Notes under the pieces: model-generated | Told to the model about the DNA's origin: nothing | The model's database searches: none | Seen by the model: only the letters and a program-made list of their open reading frames with translations | Shown: one piece after another, positions 1 through 12,175 of the stretch | Position numbering within the stretch: position 1 is the stretch's first letter | Layout: each line of letters starts with the position of its first letter | Made by a program: the position numbers and the translations under genes | Source: Dryas octopetala | Lineage: Eukaryota > Streptophyta > Magnoliopsida > Rosales > Rosaceae | Direction of reading: 5' to 3' | DNA: 64,000 bases | Assembly: GCA_963921425.1 (NCBI GenBank) | Contig: OY992838.1 | Coordinates: forward strand, 16,120,001-16,184,000

Positions 1-1298
<1,298 letters not shown>

Positions 1299-1401
1299 TT
1301 ACCATATCTAATTTGGCATATAATACTCTTTTACATGCACAATCATACTTACAAATGCATGCTTGTTTAAGCAATAATTAATAAATCTCGAACATGCTTA
1401 C

Positions 1402-2024
1402 AAGAGTCATCAATGGTGGCAAGCAGAACTTAGTCCCTCTCCTGCTCCCACTTTCCTTTTACGATTTCAAGAATGACTTTTTGTAGTGATGCTTCCTTCA
1501 CTGCAACCTGAAATCATACAAAAAGAAAAGTTACAAGTTGAAGTCAAATGCATATGGGTCTTTAATGTAAGTTAAAGAAAAGAAAAGAAAAGTTACAAGT
1601 TGAAGTCAAATGCATCATCAAAGGGGTTTTACAGGTTTCACAACTAAACTTAGCACCCTAGCTAACAGATACCATATGGGTCTTTAATGTAATCATGCAT
1701 AATTTATGAGGTAGATATTTTGTGTGTGGCTAAGCACCCCACCCGCAACTAAAGCAACAACTAAATGGAACATGAATTGCAACCACGTAAGCATGATAAG
1801 AATAGTATGATCCAATAGGAGGTAATTCAGTTCATGAAAATCCAGAGCAGGCAAAGCCAACTCAATAATAAAATGATCTGAAACAGATACATCTAGCCAA
1901 TATAATTATCCACTCAACAAAATCACTCAAAATAAGTTTAATGAGTGGGAATCAATTGAAGTTAATCTCACAAGTGAATGCCTTACCCTGTCAAGAGGTA
2001 TGTCCTTTGCATCTTGTAACTTCA
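1402..2024 (-). pseudogene. Unrecognised two-exon fragment with in-frame stop
   Basis: Two minus-strand exons join in phase. The upper one (about 1987-2024) reads LKLQDAKDIPLDR to a GTAAGG donor. The lower one (1402-1507) follows an AG acceptor, reads VAVKEASLQKVILEIVKGKW and ends at a GTAAGC donor. A TAA interrupts it shortly after WEQERD. The amino acid pattern (charged, amphipathic) and the matched splice phases support real coding descent, but I do not recognise the family. It lies between DnaJ and cytokinin dehydrogenase fragments on the same strand. It may have been captured or brought in with them. Confidence 0.45.
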
Positions 2025-2415
2025 AATCAATCACAACAAATTAAGACTTCATAACAACATAACAAATGACAATATTTTAAAATGTGTTGCACATAGCAAA
2101 CATCAAATAATGTAGAGAAAGTTCTGTGAACAACAAATTGTTTTAACTATTATTGTGCAATCACAACTATGGAATTTTTTTTTCTTGTATATATATGGAC
2201 TGGACTGTTTACATTTAACAAAGTTAAGTTGATTCAGTTTGATGTCAGAAAGCAACTACACCAAATGAAGCCATAATTTATGTCAAGAATGTGTAGATGA
2301 GTAAAGGCAAGACGCAAAGATTGTAAGCAAGTATAATTTTATAAGCAACTGTAACATTTTCATTTCCTTTACACAATAAAGAGCTCAAGTGACAATTCTG
2401 TGATAGGACAATATA

Positions 2416-2436
2416 GTGTGTGTGTGTGTGTGTGTG
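2416..2436. repeat. (GT)n microsatellite
   Basis: About ten uninterrupted GT dinucleotides lie just downstream of DnaJ exon 3, in what would be its intron. Confidence 0.95.
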
Positions 2437-2454
2437 AGCACAAGAGTATTCTAC

Positions 2455-3604
2455 CTAGATATGCAATACTTTCCATTTCGATCATATGCATCTCTTTGCA
2501 CTGGATCACTCAAAACTTGATAAGCTTCACCTAGTACTTAATTGCAAATATTAAGATTTTTATACCCACAAAAAAAAGAAAAAAAAAAAAGAAGGGTAAC
2601 AGACCATACAAATATGTGATACAACATAAAACGGCTCACGTTAATAAGACAATATAATAGCGCCTGTGTCTTCACAAAAAAACTTAAATGCAGCAACCCA
2701 TTTTCAGAGCAAATAAATGACAGAGCAACGCTGCAATGAATCAGAGTTGATTTTATTGCTTAAGAAAAAGAAAAATTAGATGGCTCCGATTCTATTAAAA
2801 GGGTGGAAACCAATAATTATTTAGCCTCCATTTGATTCATAAAAGGGCTGTTACCAAGAAGAATTAGAAGCAGTGGACTTGCCTGAAATCTTTCAGCCGC
2901 TTGAGGATCGTTTGGATTTTTATCTGGATGAACTTGCCTTGCCTGTACCAATACACATAGCTTCTCCCTATTAAATTCTTGAGTTTTCAATACAGAAAAA
3001 GATTCCCAGTTCATAAAAACGCTCATTAAACAAAGTTAAATAGTTCACCAAGATTTGAACAAAAGAAAGCATAAACCCATAAGTGACATGTAAGTTTTAA
3101 AAAATGTGTTAGTATGAGTAATCAAATATCAATAAAGTGATTAAGGTCCATATTCTTCTGAAGCTCGATCAGATTCCCATTTCACTCAGTCCTTAATGTT
3201 TCAAAATAGACAAAAAGAAGGCAGCCCATTATCATACAAGCGGGATCTACCACCAAATAATTCCATTCTAAGGTCATAAGAAAGGTAAGAACATTAAACA
3301 AAATATATCTATTATAAATTTAGAATTAATGGTTGAAATTCATTTATTCATTCTTGTATATGAATCATACCAATGCACCAAAATTAACTGAGAAAAGGGT
3401 TAAAAAGAAGTTAAAAAATAAATGCAAAACTATTATGAAATATTGAAATGTACAACATATCAAACTTCAATCTGATCAAATTTAGAAAAATGGAGGAATA
3501 TATATGAAATAATGAACCTTGAGATAATAGGCCTTGCGAATTTCCTCTTTGGAAGCCGAGGGGCTGACGCTGAGGACATCATAGTACTCAGTTTCTTTCA
3601 CCAT
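2455..3604 (-). pseudogene. DnaJ (J-domain) chaperone gene, 5' exons, splice-damaged
   Basis: J-domain proteins stimulate Hsp70 ATPase. Exon 1 (3518-3604) starts MVKETEYYDVLSV and runs to KAYYLK. Exon 2 (2883-2942) supplies ARQVHPDKNPNDPQAAERFQ with the essential HPD motif. Exon 3 (2455-2537) gives VLGEAYQVLSD and DAYDRNGK. This is the order seen in the plant DnaJ family that also carries a DnaJ-X domain. Exon 2 ends CAG before GCAAGT, a textbook GC-AG intron donor. The in-phase start of exon 3 is preceded by TTAA instead of an AG acceptor; the nearest AG shifts by one base and reads straight into TAG. Later exons (DnaJ-X and the C-terminus) are absent downstream. I infer a 5' fragment that no longer makes a J-protein. 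Confidence 0.88.
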
Positions 3605-4276
3605 TGTTTCTTGCTAAGTTGCTTATTGCCAAAGGACTCACTAACTCTCACAGAGCTCAGAATGTGAAAAGTTAAGGCTCAGAAAAAGAGAGAGAAAGAA
3701 AGAAAGAGTAGTGGGGGCGAGAGATGGTCAGACTGACTGTCTTTGCACTTTGCACTTGCCTTTCCAGTTTGCACAGAAATAAAGAAATGCTCGAAACCAC
3801 TTTTTTGCGGGAGCACAACAGTTTTTTTAACTGTCCCCATAGTGGCGCTTATGATAGGCATTCGGAAATAGATAGCTTTTTATATTTGGGAAGCTAAAGG
3901 TCCATAAATTTTATCTGCAGAAATTATGTTTTGGAAAATTACAAAAACCAATTACAGATAGAGGCACAGCATATAGATCACAAACAGAAACATAGGATAC
4001 TGCAATACCACTGTTCAAATTATTGCAGAAAATGGTTTATTTTCTCAAGTTAGCACAATCTACATTAGAGATTGTACATTATCCCTAAGTTGATATGGGA
4101 CAAAATTTAGTCAATATACAAAAATACAGCTAAATCAAAAGGCAAGCGCAAAAAGTTGGGATGACATAGCTATGTCGTATACAAAAAAAAAAAAATTATT
4201 GAAAATACATAAAAATATAAAAAGCTTAAAATATCATATTAATGGTACAAAAAAAAAAAAAAAGATATGAGCATAC
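3605..4276. other. Intergenic, A/T-rich
   Basis: This is the 5' flank of the DnaJ start, with a GA-rich patch around 3685-3725 and several A-runs. An open minus-strand frame of 60 codons (3679-3861) has no recognisable motif and ends in a low-complexity serine/phenylalanine tail. I regard it as chance. Confidence 0.5.
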
Positions 4277-5023
4277 CTCAACTTCGTCAAGATCATCCAA
4301 TGTCTCAAGGGTTATATTTGTAAGAATCACAGATGAAGCTCTGGTAAGTAAGTTCTGCATTCGAGACTCAATCAAATCTGAACATAGAAAGGATTTTACG
4401 GGCATAAGTACAACAGCTACAAGAAGTTAGCATAAAATTTCTGACATACCTTCATATAGAAGTATTGATGCAGCAATCGAAGGATTCAGCTGATGGTTTT
4501 TGTGTAATATGATGGTTTCATGATTGTTCCAGGGTAGTAAATACATATTCTGTTAAAAAAAAAAACTCAGAAAACAGTTAATGAACAAAATTAATAATAA
4601 TTAAGAACAAAAATTCCTATTAAAAATCCTAGTTCATGAGATTAAACCAAGCAAGAAAATTTTAAAAAGAGATGACATGAAAGGAATCAACCTCAAAAAA
4701 CAAACGAATCTAACCTCAAATCCCTCCAAAGTAAACCCACAAAAAAATTACAGAAAAAAGAAAAAAAAAAAAAAGATAACAAAACACAAATTCAGCAACG
4801 TAGAGGAAATAATCAAGAACTTCATGTGAGAACCCTAGCACAGAGGAAAAACAAAAGAGTAAAGTGAGGGAAAAAGCACCTGAAAGCCCAGTGTGAGCTC
4901 AGCGAAGTCAATGGTCCAGATTAGGGTTAGGGTTTCAAGCTTTCCCAAATCTTTGTGTGATTTGGTTGGAGGATAGCATAAATCCAGTGATTTCAGAAGG
5001 CATAAACGACTGAGAGTCGACAT
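4277..5023 (-). CDS. Unrecognised three-exon reading frame
   Basis: Three minus-strand exons join without a stop. Exon 1 (4880-5023) starts at an ATG and encodes 48 residues ending ELTLGFQ, followed by GTGCTT. Exon 2 (4450-4549) follows a strong T-rich AACAG acceptor and encodes NMYLLPWNNHETIILHK onward, ending in phase 1 at GTATGT. Exon 3 (4277-4377) follows TTCAG, restores the codon as D, and encodes LIESRMQNLLTRASSVILTN then LETLDDLDEVE to a GTATGC donor. Three compatible phases and proper splice sites argue for descent from a real gene. I do not recognise the family and find no following exon before the DnaJ gene. The start lies beside a GA-rich stretch and a CACTA terminus. It could be a live small gene with an unseen 3' end or another fragment. 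Confidence 0.45.
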
Positions 5024-5339
5024 GATAAGAAGATGTGTGTAGCCATGGCGACGGTGATGAGAAGACGAGTGCGTACATGGTGGTGAAAGGGCGACACAAT
5101 GGTGGTGAGGGACGGTGATGGGTGATGGCCATAATCAGAAGAGAGAAAGAGAAAGAGTGAGCAAAGTGAGAGTGCGGGAGGTCTGGGTTTTGGGAAGAAG
5201 CAAGTCTGGGTTTGAGGGCACGAGGAGGAGGAGGTCTGTGTTCTGTCTGAGGGGTTAAAGGCGCGATGGTTTTTTTCATTAACGCGGGCGTGTATTTTGT
5301 CAAATACAAAGACCCGCAAATTTTTTTATTTTTCTGTAA

Positions 5340-5534
5340 CTTGTCCAACACAACGGTTTTACTTAAAACTATTGTGTTTAATCATTTAAGAAAATTCATC
5401 CGACCAAATAGCATTGGATATGATACCTTCATATAACAGTTTATTAAAATCCGTTGTGTGTTAAATTAAGATAACGGACAAAATAAGAACCGTTGTCTAT
5501 TGACTGTTGTCTATTTATACAATTGTAGTAGTGT
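5340..5534 (-). mobile_element. CACTA transposon terminal fragment
   Basis: Read from 5534 downward, the sequence begins CACTACTACAATTG, a typical CACTA-superfamily terminus. It is followed by repeated subterminal motifs (CAACGG, CCGTTGT and variants) down to about 5340. No matching opposite end is visible at lower coordinates, so this is a fragment or its partner has been lost. The last codons of the FAR1-like pseudogene run directly into it, so its insertion or a later deletion removed the 3' part of that gene. Confidence 0.7.
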
Positions 5535-7003
5535 CTTCATCTGAAAATCTTCAAACACATGTGAATTCCTCAGGCGTGCCAGACCCCTGTCAATAGCTGG
5601 GATAACTTCAAACAACTTCGGACCACTCTTGAGAAAGTCCTTGACAAATCTGTTCATGCCCTCACACCGTTGCATGCTACGCATTCTACCCCAAAAATGA
5701 TGTCTACAATATCCTTCGGCCCATTTGTGACGAATCTCATACATATTCTTCAGCCACTCTGATTCACCAAATTCTTCAACCATGCTCGTCCACCACATTT
5801 CAAACTCAGGGGGGCTTGAGGTGGCCCATAGACATCGCTTGAAAGCCTAAATCAAGTTTGGGTCTTTCAAGTTTTGTGCTAAATTCTTCGTGATGTGCCA
5901 TCCACACACACGATGTGGAACTCCAGGAAGAACTGCATCTATGGCATTGTGCATAGCAAGGTCTCCATCGGTAATTACCGACTCATGCCGCTTGTCCCTC
6001 ATGGAAGATACGAAGGTCTTCAACAACCACGTGTATGTCTCCTTGGTCTCGTCCCCAAGGATCGCACATCCAAAAATAATACTTGATAGATGGTTATTTG
6101 CACCGACAAACAACACTAGAGGCTTCTCATAGTAATTTGTCTTGTAAGTGCTATCAAACAGCACAACATCTCCAAAACAAGTGTAATCCACTAAAGATTG
6201 CGAGTCTCTCCAAAACAAGTTGGTACCTCGTCCACACTAAACTTACAATATAATTCGGGGTCACTGTCGACTTTCTCACTCAAGTATGCAAGTGCAGCTT
6301 CAATGTCACCCTCAAAAAGGATTTCTCGGCGTCTACAATTCACCTTATTGTACAAATCCTTGATCGTGTAACCAACATTACGGTACCCTCCTGCTCGGTC
6401 GACCATGTACTCGTATATTTGGCACGTCCTAATTGATACACCTCGCATTGAAGTGGCCTGGAAAAGATCATCGTTCGGGATAGAGCGGTGTGATCGGATT
6501 AGAGGAGCCTCGCGTGGCGTTGCCAGTGAGTGGTTGTGTTCCACACATAATTTCTTCACAACATAACAATCACATTTCCTACATAAGCCAATGCGGAATG
6601 CTGCTGGACAATTAACTCTTGTGATGCCCCTGGGACATCGCTTCTTATTCAGTGAGTTTATGTACTTCTCGGCTCTTTCGCCTTCCTTGTCACAAACCCA
6701 TAATCTACTACAGAATTTATCGGTCACCACGGACCATCTCCCATCACGTACCCTAACACCAAATCCCATCGCTGAGGCATAATCTCTGTAAAACTTGTCT
6801 GCTTCTTCCAGTGTCAAAAATTCGGAGTCTATAAGGTCATTTTCAGTTAGCTGCTCATAACTTATCTTGTTGTGCTGCAAAATATCACCAAACCGAAACA
6901 TGTTGCAAGTAGGGGTTGAAGGACCGGGAACATTCTGAGCTTCGTGGGGTGCAGATGTTGAAGCAAATCTGTTACAAACGGTACCCATGTCTTCCTGCTG
7001 CAA
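5511..7003 (-). pseudogene. FAR1-type MULE transposase pseudogene
   Basis: This is a FAR1/FHY3-related Mutator-like transposase. The first part (7003-6191) has an acidic lead, then a FAR1 DNA-binding region from EEADKFYRDYASAMGFGVR through CDKEGERAEKYIN, NCPAAFRIG and VEHNHSL (zinc-chelating C and H residues). The transposase core follows in another frame (6218-5849) with the DDE-type landmarks VVLFDSTYKTN and VITDGDLAMHNAI and the CGWHITKNLAQNL motif. After an in-frame TAG at 5849-5847 the same frame continues to RCEGMNRFVKDFLKSG and ends at 5511. One frameshift near 6200 and one nonsense codon break it. The C-terminal SWIM zinc finger is missing, cut by the CACTA terminus. It could be a transposon gene or a domesticated paralogue; I favour a transposon relic. 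Confidence 0.9.
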
Positions 7004-7044
7004 AGTAGATATATTTTTTAAGTAAGCAATTCATGAACTGTCCA

Positions 7045-7110
7045 AAGTGCAATTGCATTCTCAGATCAGTCAATGCAATCTACTGTTTGCCAATCATGTT
7101 TTGACATGCA
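7045..7110. repeat. Copy of a dispersed repeat shared with the palindrome array
   Basis: The stretch with GCAATTGCATTCTC, then CTGTTTGCCAATCA and TTGACATGCAA recurs at about 10,640 and 12,190, where it lies within and to the right of the palindrome array. Here it sits just upstream of the FAR1 reading frame. The shared sequence may mean that the transposase gene and the array belong to one element family. Confidence 0.65.
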
Positions 7111-7130
7111 ACCAAATAACATTTTGCACA

Positions 7131-7719
7131 ACTAACAATAAAAAAAAAAAATTGAAATTCCAGTTTCAAGCCAATTATTCAGACAAAATACCACCCATAA
7201 TTGTAAACCTTACCAAATTCTACCCAACTCACTCAATTGAACCAATTTGAAGCCAAATTGTCAAACTCAATGGGAAACGTCAAGAGTAATTTTAACCCAA
7301 ATTCTGAAATCCCTAAATATATCTATACCTTGAAATCGAACAATTATCAAAACTATCCACATGAACTCATACCCCAATAACAATCTTAAGCCAAATCCTC
7401 AAATTAAATGGGAAAACGTCAAGACCATACCAACCTCATGCTATCATCATCGATTTCAGATTCTCAAAAGGAACCCACAACAAATTACTCATAATTTCAT
7501 TGAACAAAAGCCACAATCATGGAGGATGATTTAACCCAAAAAACAAAAGCCCCTCATGACTTAACCCATTATTAAGCCACAACTATGAAGGATGATTTAA
7601 CCCAAAAGCCCGTCCTGAGTAGCCAATTTATTCTACCCAACAAATTAAAAAACAAAAAATACAGAAATAATTACAAAAATGATGGAGAAAAAAAAACCCA
7701 TTCTGAAATGAAAAGCTCA
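7131..7719. other. Unrecognised A-rich sequence
   Basis: No gene is supported. A short imperfect duplication is visible: GGATGATTTAACCC occurs near 7522 and again near 7586 with similar flanks. Confidence 0.5.
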
Positions 7720-7800
7720 AGCACCTTAATGGGATCAACCTTCTCACCCTGCACAACCACCTTGTGAGTCTTGCAATTTGTGCTCACATCTTCAACCCCC
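7720..7800 (-). pseudogene. Heavy-metal-associated (HMA/HIPP) domain exon fragment
   Basis: The minus strand reads GVEDVSTNCKTHKVVVQGEK then VDPIKVLE. This is the second half of an HMA domain as found in heavy-metal-associated isoprenylated plant proteins, which bind metal and sit at membranes through a C-terminal prenyl group. The metal-binding CxxC loop, the rest of the domain and the CaaX end are not present. A clean acceptor is also lacking, since GGGG precedes the homology. I read it as an isolated exon relic on the same strand as the neighbouring fragments. Confidence 0.68.
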
Positions 7801-7874
7801 AAAATTAAACACAAACAACCCATTAACATAAATCTCAAAACATAAATTACTTGTTCCTTAAATAGAAGATGCAA

Positions 7875-8268
7875 GAATAGAAGCTAGGGGAATTTTCCTT
7901 GACAAACATATTTGTTTCAATATTCAGTTCAAGCATATGCATTGCACTCATCACTGTATTATTCAATGGCACCAACAAAACAAACTCAGAAAAACAGCAC
8001 GTAACGAGTTCATAAAATCATAAGCTAAAATGCGACCACGTGATGTAGATTATTATACATATAAATTATATACACATATCTGTGATAACCTAGATTTTAA
8101 TTAAATTGTAGAAGTTAACATAGGTAATATATATTGATAAGAATGTGAAGTTGTAGTTAATAAGAATCAAATATATATTATATAAAGTCACTTCATTTAA
8201 TCTAAATCTAAATCTCTCGTTTCAAGTCCACAATCACAAAGCAAGCGTGGTTCTTGATTGCATTTGAT

Positions 8269-8302
<34 letters not shown>

Positions 8303-8496
8303 CAAAGTACAACATAGACACTTCTTGGACATATATTTTGTTGCTTTAAATTTCTCTTTTTGGACTTGGTATTTACTTTTGTTTTTCAAAAAAATAAAAA
8401 TAAAAATAAAAATGGGTTATACTAAGACTAAATTCTAGCTTTAGTAGGACAAAAAAAGAAACTAAATATTGAATACTATAATCAGTAGTAAATTAC
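7875..8496. repeat. AT-rich spacer with long T-run
   Basis: There is no coding signal. An uninterrupted run of about 29 T lies at 8274-8302 and an AAAAATAAAAATAAAAAT stretch near 8390. The T-run on the plus strand would read as a poly-A tail on the minus strand, but I see no clear retroposon body attached to it. Confidence 0.6.
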
Positions 8497-9800
8497 CTCC
8501 TACTGGGGGCTTTCGTGAGTAATCCCCCGGTATGCTCAGTGGGCCTTTAGCTGAAACCACTTCAGAGTTTCTTCGTTTAGAAGCTTTTTCAGAGGAAGGG
8601 AATCTACAATGTAATTAAGCTGTGAGGATCAAAAGTACTGCGTGTATTTCCATAGAGCAAAAAAGTAATATAGTTTACGAATTTTGATTAAGAGATGCAT
8701 AAAAGTAAAAACATTTAGTCAAAACAAGATTACTTTTTACGTAAAAAGATTAGGTCGAAACAATATATTAACAGGATAATTTCAATACGAACATATACAT
8801 CTCACTTGACTGTCTACCATGGCTTCAAAATGTACCATGGGCTTTAAAGTTAAGTTAAAAGTAAAACTTTCAATTTGTTCTCCCTAAAGCAATACTGTCT
8901 TTCAACTAGTGCAAAGTTTAGTTAATGAATATTGACACCCAAAAAAAAGTGGAAAAGCTAAACAGTGCATGCATTTCCAGTTTATGGATGTCATCATATG
9001 AATTGTAGACCCAGCCTACAAGGGTGCTCAACAAACCCATCATACGCATGATCTCATACCTTCCAGTTATTTAGGAATATTGCTCTCCACCTGATCAAGT
9101 TTCTGAATAATTTCAACGGAACCTCATCATGGTAAAGTATATCTAATTTTAAACCTTCATATATGGAAAATAAAATAGCCTGACAAATCAGCCCCACTTA
9201 CTTACTCCTCCCCTCCCCCCCCCCCCCTTTTCCAAGATTTTGAAAAGAAAAAGAGCATAAAAACAAACCCCACTTTTCTTTTTCCTTGCACAAATTAAAA
9301 AGAAAAAAAGGGAAAGCTATAACTATTCACTACAAATGAAAAAACTCTTATTGCCACACGAAAAAATAGTAAGCAATCAATTAATTGGAAAGGTCGTAAT
9401 CCTTCATATATCAGAGGTCAAAGAAAAGATGATATTCAGAATCAATAGTAAAGAAATAAAGGTGTGCACTGTGATAATCCTTCATATATTCCTCAACTGT
9501 CCACTCTTTAATAAAACTAATGCATGTAATTGTCCCTGTGCATAGTCATAGTCAAATTTATTCCTAACAAAAACAAACACACAAAGGAGAACCTTAGAAA
9601 AATGAATATACCGATTCTCCTTTTGATTTAGCAGTGCCAATTTGTTTTCATACTCTACTTCCCAGATGTCAGTGGTGCACAGGGATAAAAGGGATTTGGG
9701 ATTGAAGTTGACAAATCACATAATTCAACCTGCATAAACACAGGTCATCCCTGCTCAGAAATATTTGTCATTCAACGTGTCTTGGCTTCAGGTTAAATTG
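8497..9800 (-). pseudogene. Unrecognised, probably broken multi-exon region
   Basis: The best exon is 8497-8603, bounded by a TTGTAG acceptor and a GGAG-GTAATT donor and reading FPSSEKASKRRNSEVVSAKG then PLSIPGDYSRKPPVGG. Higher up, a stretch around 9070-9130 can be read as VEIIQKLDQVESNIPK before a stop. Around 9611-9720 an acceptor TTTATGCAG is followed by VELCDLSTSIPNPFYPCAPL and then, in another frame, VEYENKLALLNQKENR to a GTATAT donor. The pieces look like real coding sequence with frame damage. I do not recognise the protein, and joining the pieces into one gene is inference. Confidence 0.32.
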
Positions 9801-9899
9801 CTGCAAGTGCCTGTTTCTGAGCCTGCATAAATTAGTTCAAAATCCAAATATTAAATTCATGAAAGAGATAGAGAGTTTGACATATGAATAAAACTACAA

Positions 9900-10400
9900 A
9901 ATCAAATGTAAACAAATCGAAGCCCTAACCTGGGTGAGAGAGACAGAGTCGGAGTTTTATAGTTTCTGAGAGATCGAAACTCGGTGAGAGAGAGAGTCTG
10001 AGTGAGTTTTCTGGGTTTCTAGGTTTCGAAACTCAGTGAGAGAGGGTCTGAGTTTTCTGGTATGATGGGCGATGGACGTGCTAGGATGGGTTTCTGAGTT
10101 TTCTGCGTTTTTGATGGGAGGATGGCGAAAGGGTGGCGACAGCAAGGATTGAACGAGAGTGCCAGGACGGCGAGAGAGAGTCTGATCTTTCTGGGATGGG
10201 TTTCTGAGTTTTCGGTGAGAGGATGGCGAGATCGAGGGTGGCGAGAGGGCGAGGATTCAGTGAGAGAGTGAGAGACTGAGAGGGCGAGGATTCAGTGAGA
10301 AAGTGAGAGACTGAGAGGGCGAGGGCGGCGAGAGAGAGTCTGGGTGAGGCTAAGTTATTTATTTTGAATGGAGAGTGAAATGAGCGGAAATTCTGTGTGA
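9900..10400. other. GA-rich low-complexity block
   Basis: Repeated GAGAGAG, TCTGAG and GGCGAG motifs make overlapping open frames on the minus strand that are serine/leucine/proline-rich and without motifs. It resembles a 5'-UTR or promoter-type GA tract rather than a gene. Parts are internally duplicated, for example GGGCGAGGATTCAGTGAGA twice near 10,250-10,300. Confidence 0.55.
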
Positions 10401-10414
10401 TTTGGGTTTTACCA

Positions 10415-12150
10415 TTTTTTTGATGCATCCCTCAAGAAAGTGGTAACTCAGTCAAGATTTGGTAACTTACCCAATCTTGACTAAGAGTTACCACTTTCTT
10501 GAGGGATGCATCAAAAAAGTGGTAACTTCACAAAATTGCCTAAAACCCAAGTTACCACTTTCTTGATCTTAAATTCAAGAAAATGGTAACTTCACATCAA
10601 GAATGTGGTAACCACGTACACAGGCAACTGTATACAGACGAAAGAGCAATTGCATTCTCCGAGTATTAAATACAAGCTCCTGTTTGCCAATCAGGTTTGA
10701 ACATGCAATCACAAAATTATATCTTGACGAAACTTACCATTTTCTTGATTTTTTTCTCAAGAAATGGTAATATTAGCTCAAGAAATGGTAAGTTACCACA
10801 TTCTTGATCAAAGTTACCATTTTCTTGAACCAACCATCAAGAAAATGGTAACCAAATCAGTCAAGCAAAACACGTTACCAAATTCTTGATCGTTCGATCA
10901 AGAAAATAGTAACTTGGTTCAAGAATGTGGTAACTAAGGCCAATCTTGACCAAAGTTACAATTTTCTTGATTTTTTTCCTCAAGAAATGGTAACATTTTC
11001 TCAAGAAATGGTAACATTTTCTCAAGAAATGGTAAGTTACCACATTCTTGATCGAAGTTACCATTTTCTTAAACCAAACATCAAGAAAATGGTAACCAAA
11101 TCAGCCAAGCAAAACACGTTACTACTTTCTTGATCAATCGATCAAGAAAATGGTAACTTGGTTCAAGAAGGTGGTAACCCAGCCCAAGCTTGACCAAACT
11201 TACCATTTTCTTGATTTTTTTCCTTAAGAAATGGTAACTTTAGATCAAGAAATGGTAAGTTACCATTTTCTTGATCCAAGTTACCATTTTCTTGAACCAA
11301 ACATCAAGAAAATGGTAACCAAATGAGGGGCAAAAAACGTTACCACTTTCTTGATCGTTCGATCAAGAAAATGGTAACTTGGTTCAAGAATGTGGTAACC
11401 AAGCCCAATTTTGACCAAAGTTACCATTTTCTTGATTTTTTTCCTCAAGAAATGGTAAGTTACCATTTTCTTGAACCAATCCTCAAGAAAATGGTAACCA
11501 AATTAGTGGGGCAAAAAACGCTACCATTTTCTTGATCGTTCGATCAAGAAAATGGTAACTTGGATCAAGAAAGTGGTAACCAAGCCCAAGCTTGACCAAA
11601 GTTACCATTTTCTTGATTTTTTTCCTTAACAAATGGTAACTTTTTCTCAAGAAATGCTAAGTTACCATTTTCTTGATCCAAGTTACCATTTTCTTAAACC
11701 AATCCTCAAGAAAATGGTAACTAAATCAGCCAAGCAAAACACGTTACCACTTTCTTGATCGTTCGATCAAGAAAATGGTAACTTGGTTCAAGAATGTGGT
11801 AACTAAGGCCAATCTTGACCAAAGTTACAATTTTCTTGATTTTTTTCCTCAAGAAATGGTAACATTTTCTTAAGAAATGCTAAGTTACCACATTCTTGAT
11901 CGAAGTTACCATTTTCTTGAACCAAATATCAAGAAAATGGTAACATAATCAGTCAAGCAAAACACGTTACCACTTTCTTGATCGATCGATCAAGAAAATG
12001 GTAACTTCGTTCAAGAAAGTGGTAATCCAGCCCCAGCGTGACCAAACTTACCATTTTCTTGATTTTTTTCTCAAGAAATAGTAACTTTTTCTCAATGAAT
12101 TGTAAGTTACCATTTTCTTGAACCAACTCTCAAGAAAATGATAACTTCAT
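10415..12150. repeat. Tandem array of short palindromes (GGTAAC/CAAGAA motif)
   Basis: The stretch is built almost entirely from TTACCATTTTCTTGA and its inverse TCAAGAAAATGGTAA, arranged head to head so that each pair can form a hairpin. Landmarks of the repeat unit (CACGTT or ACGTT) lie at about 10,871, 11,115, 11,337, 11,519, 11,741 and 11,963, giving spacings near 244, 222, 182, 222 and 222. Each unit carries CTTGATCGTTCGATCAAG or a close variant, then two or three further stem pairs. The left edge (10,415-10,517) is a near-perfect palindrome with arms of about 34 bases containing GATGCATCCCTCAAGAAAG. Open frames across it are by-products. Confidence 0.92.
10626..10733 (+). repeat. Direct repeat near left side of the palindrome array
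   Basis: The sequence from AACTGTATACAGACGAAAG through CTGTTTGCCAATCAGG to TTGACGAAAC matches 12,176-12,283 closely and in the same orientation. The two copies bracket the main tandem part of the array. Confidence 0.8.
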
Positions 12151-12175
12151 CACTGGGCCAAAAAATGTTTCGCAC

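Noticed and set aside
10081..11535. Open frames across the GA-rich block and the palindrome array
   Set aside because: Repetitive translations of simple repeats such as YHFLRK and QEMVTF; no independent coding evidence.
10415..12150. CRISPR-like array
   Set aside because: Repeats are palindromic and variable, without unique spacers of constant length, and the context is a plant nuclear genome.
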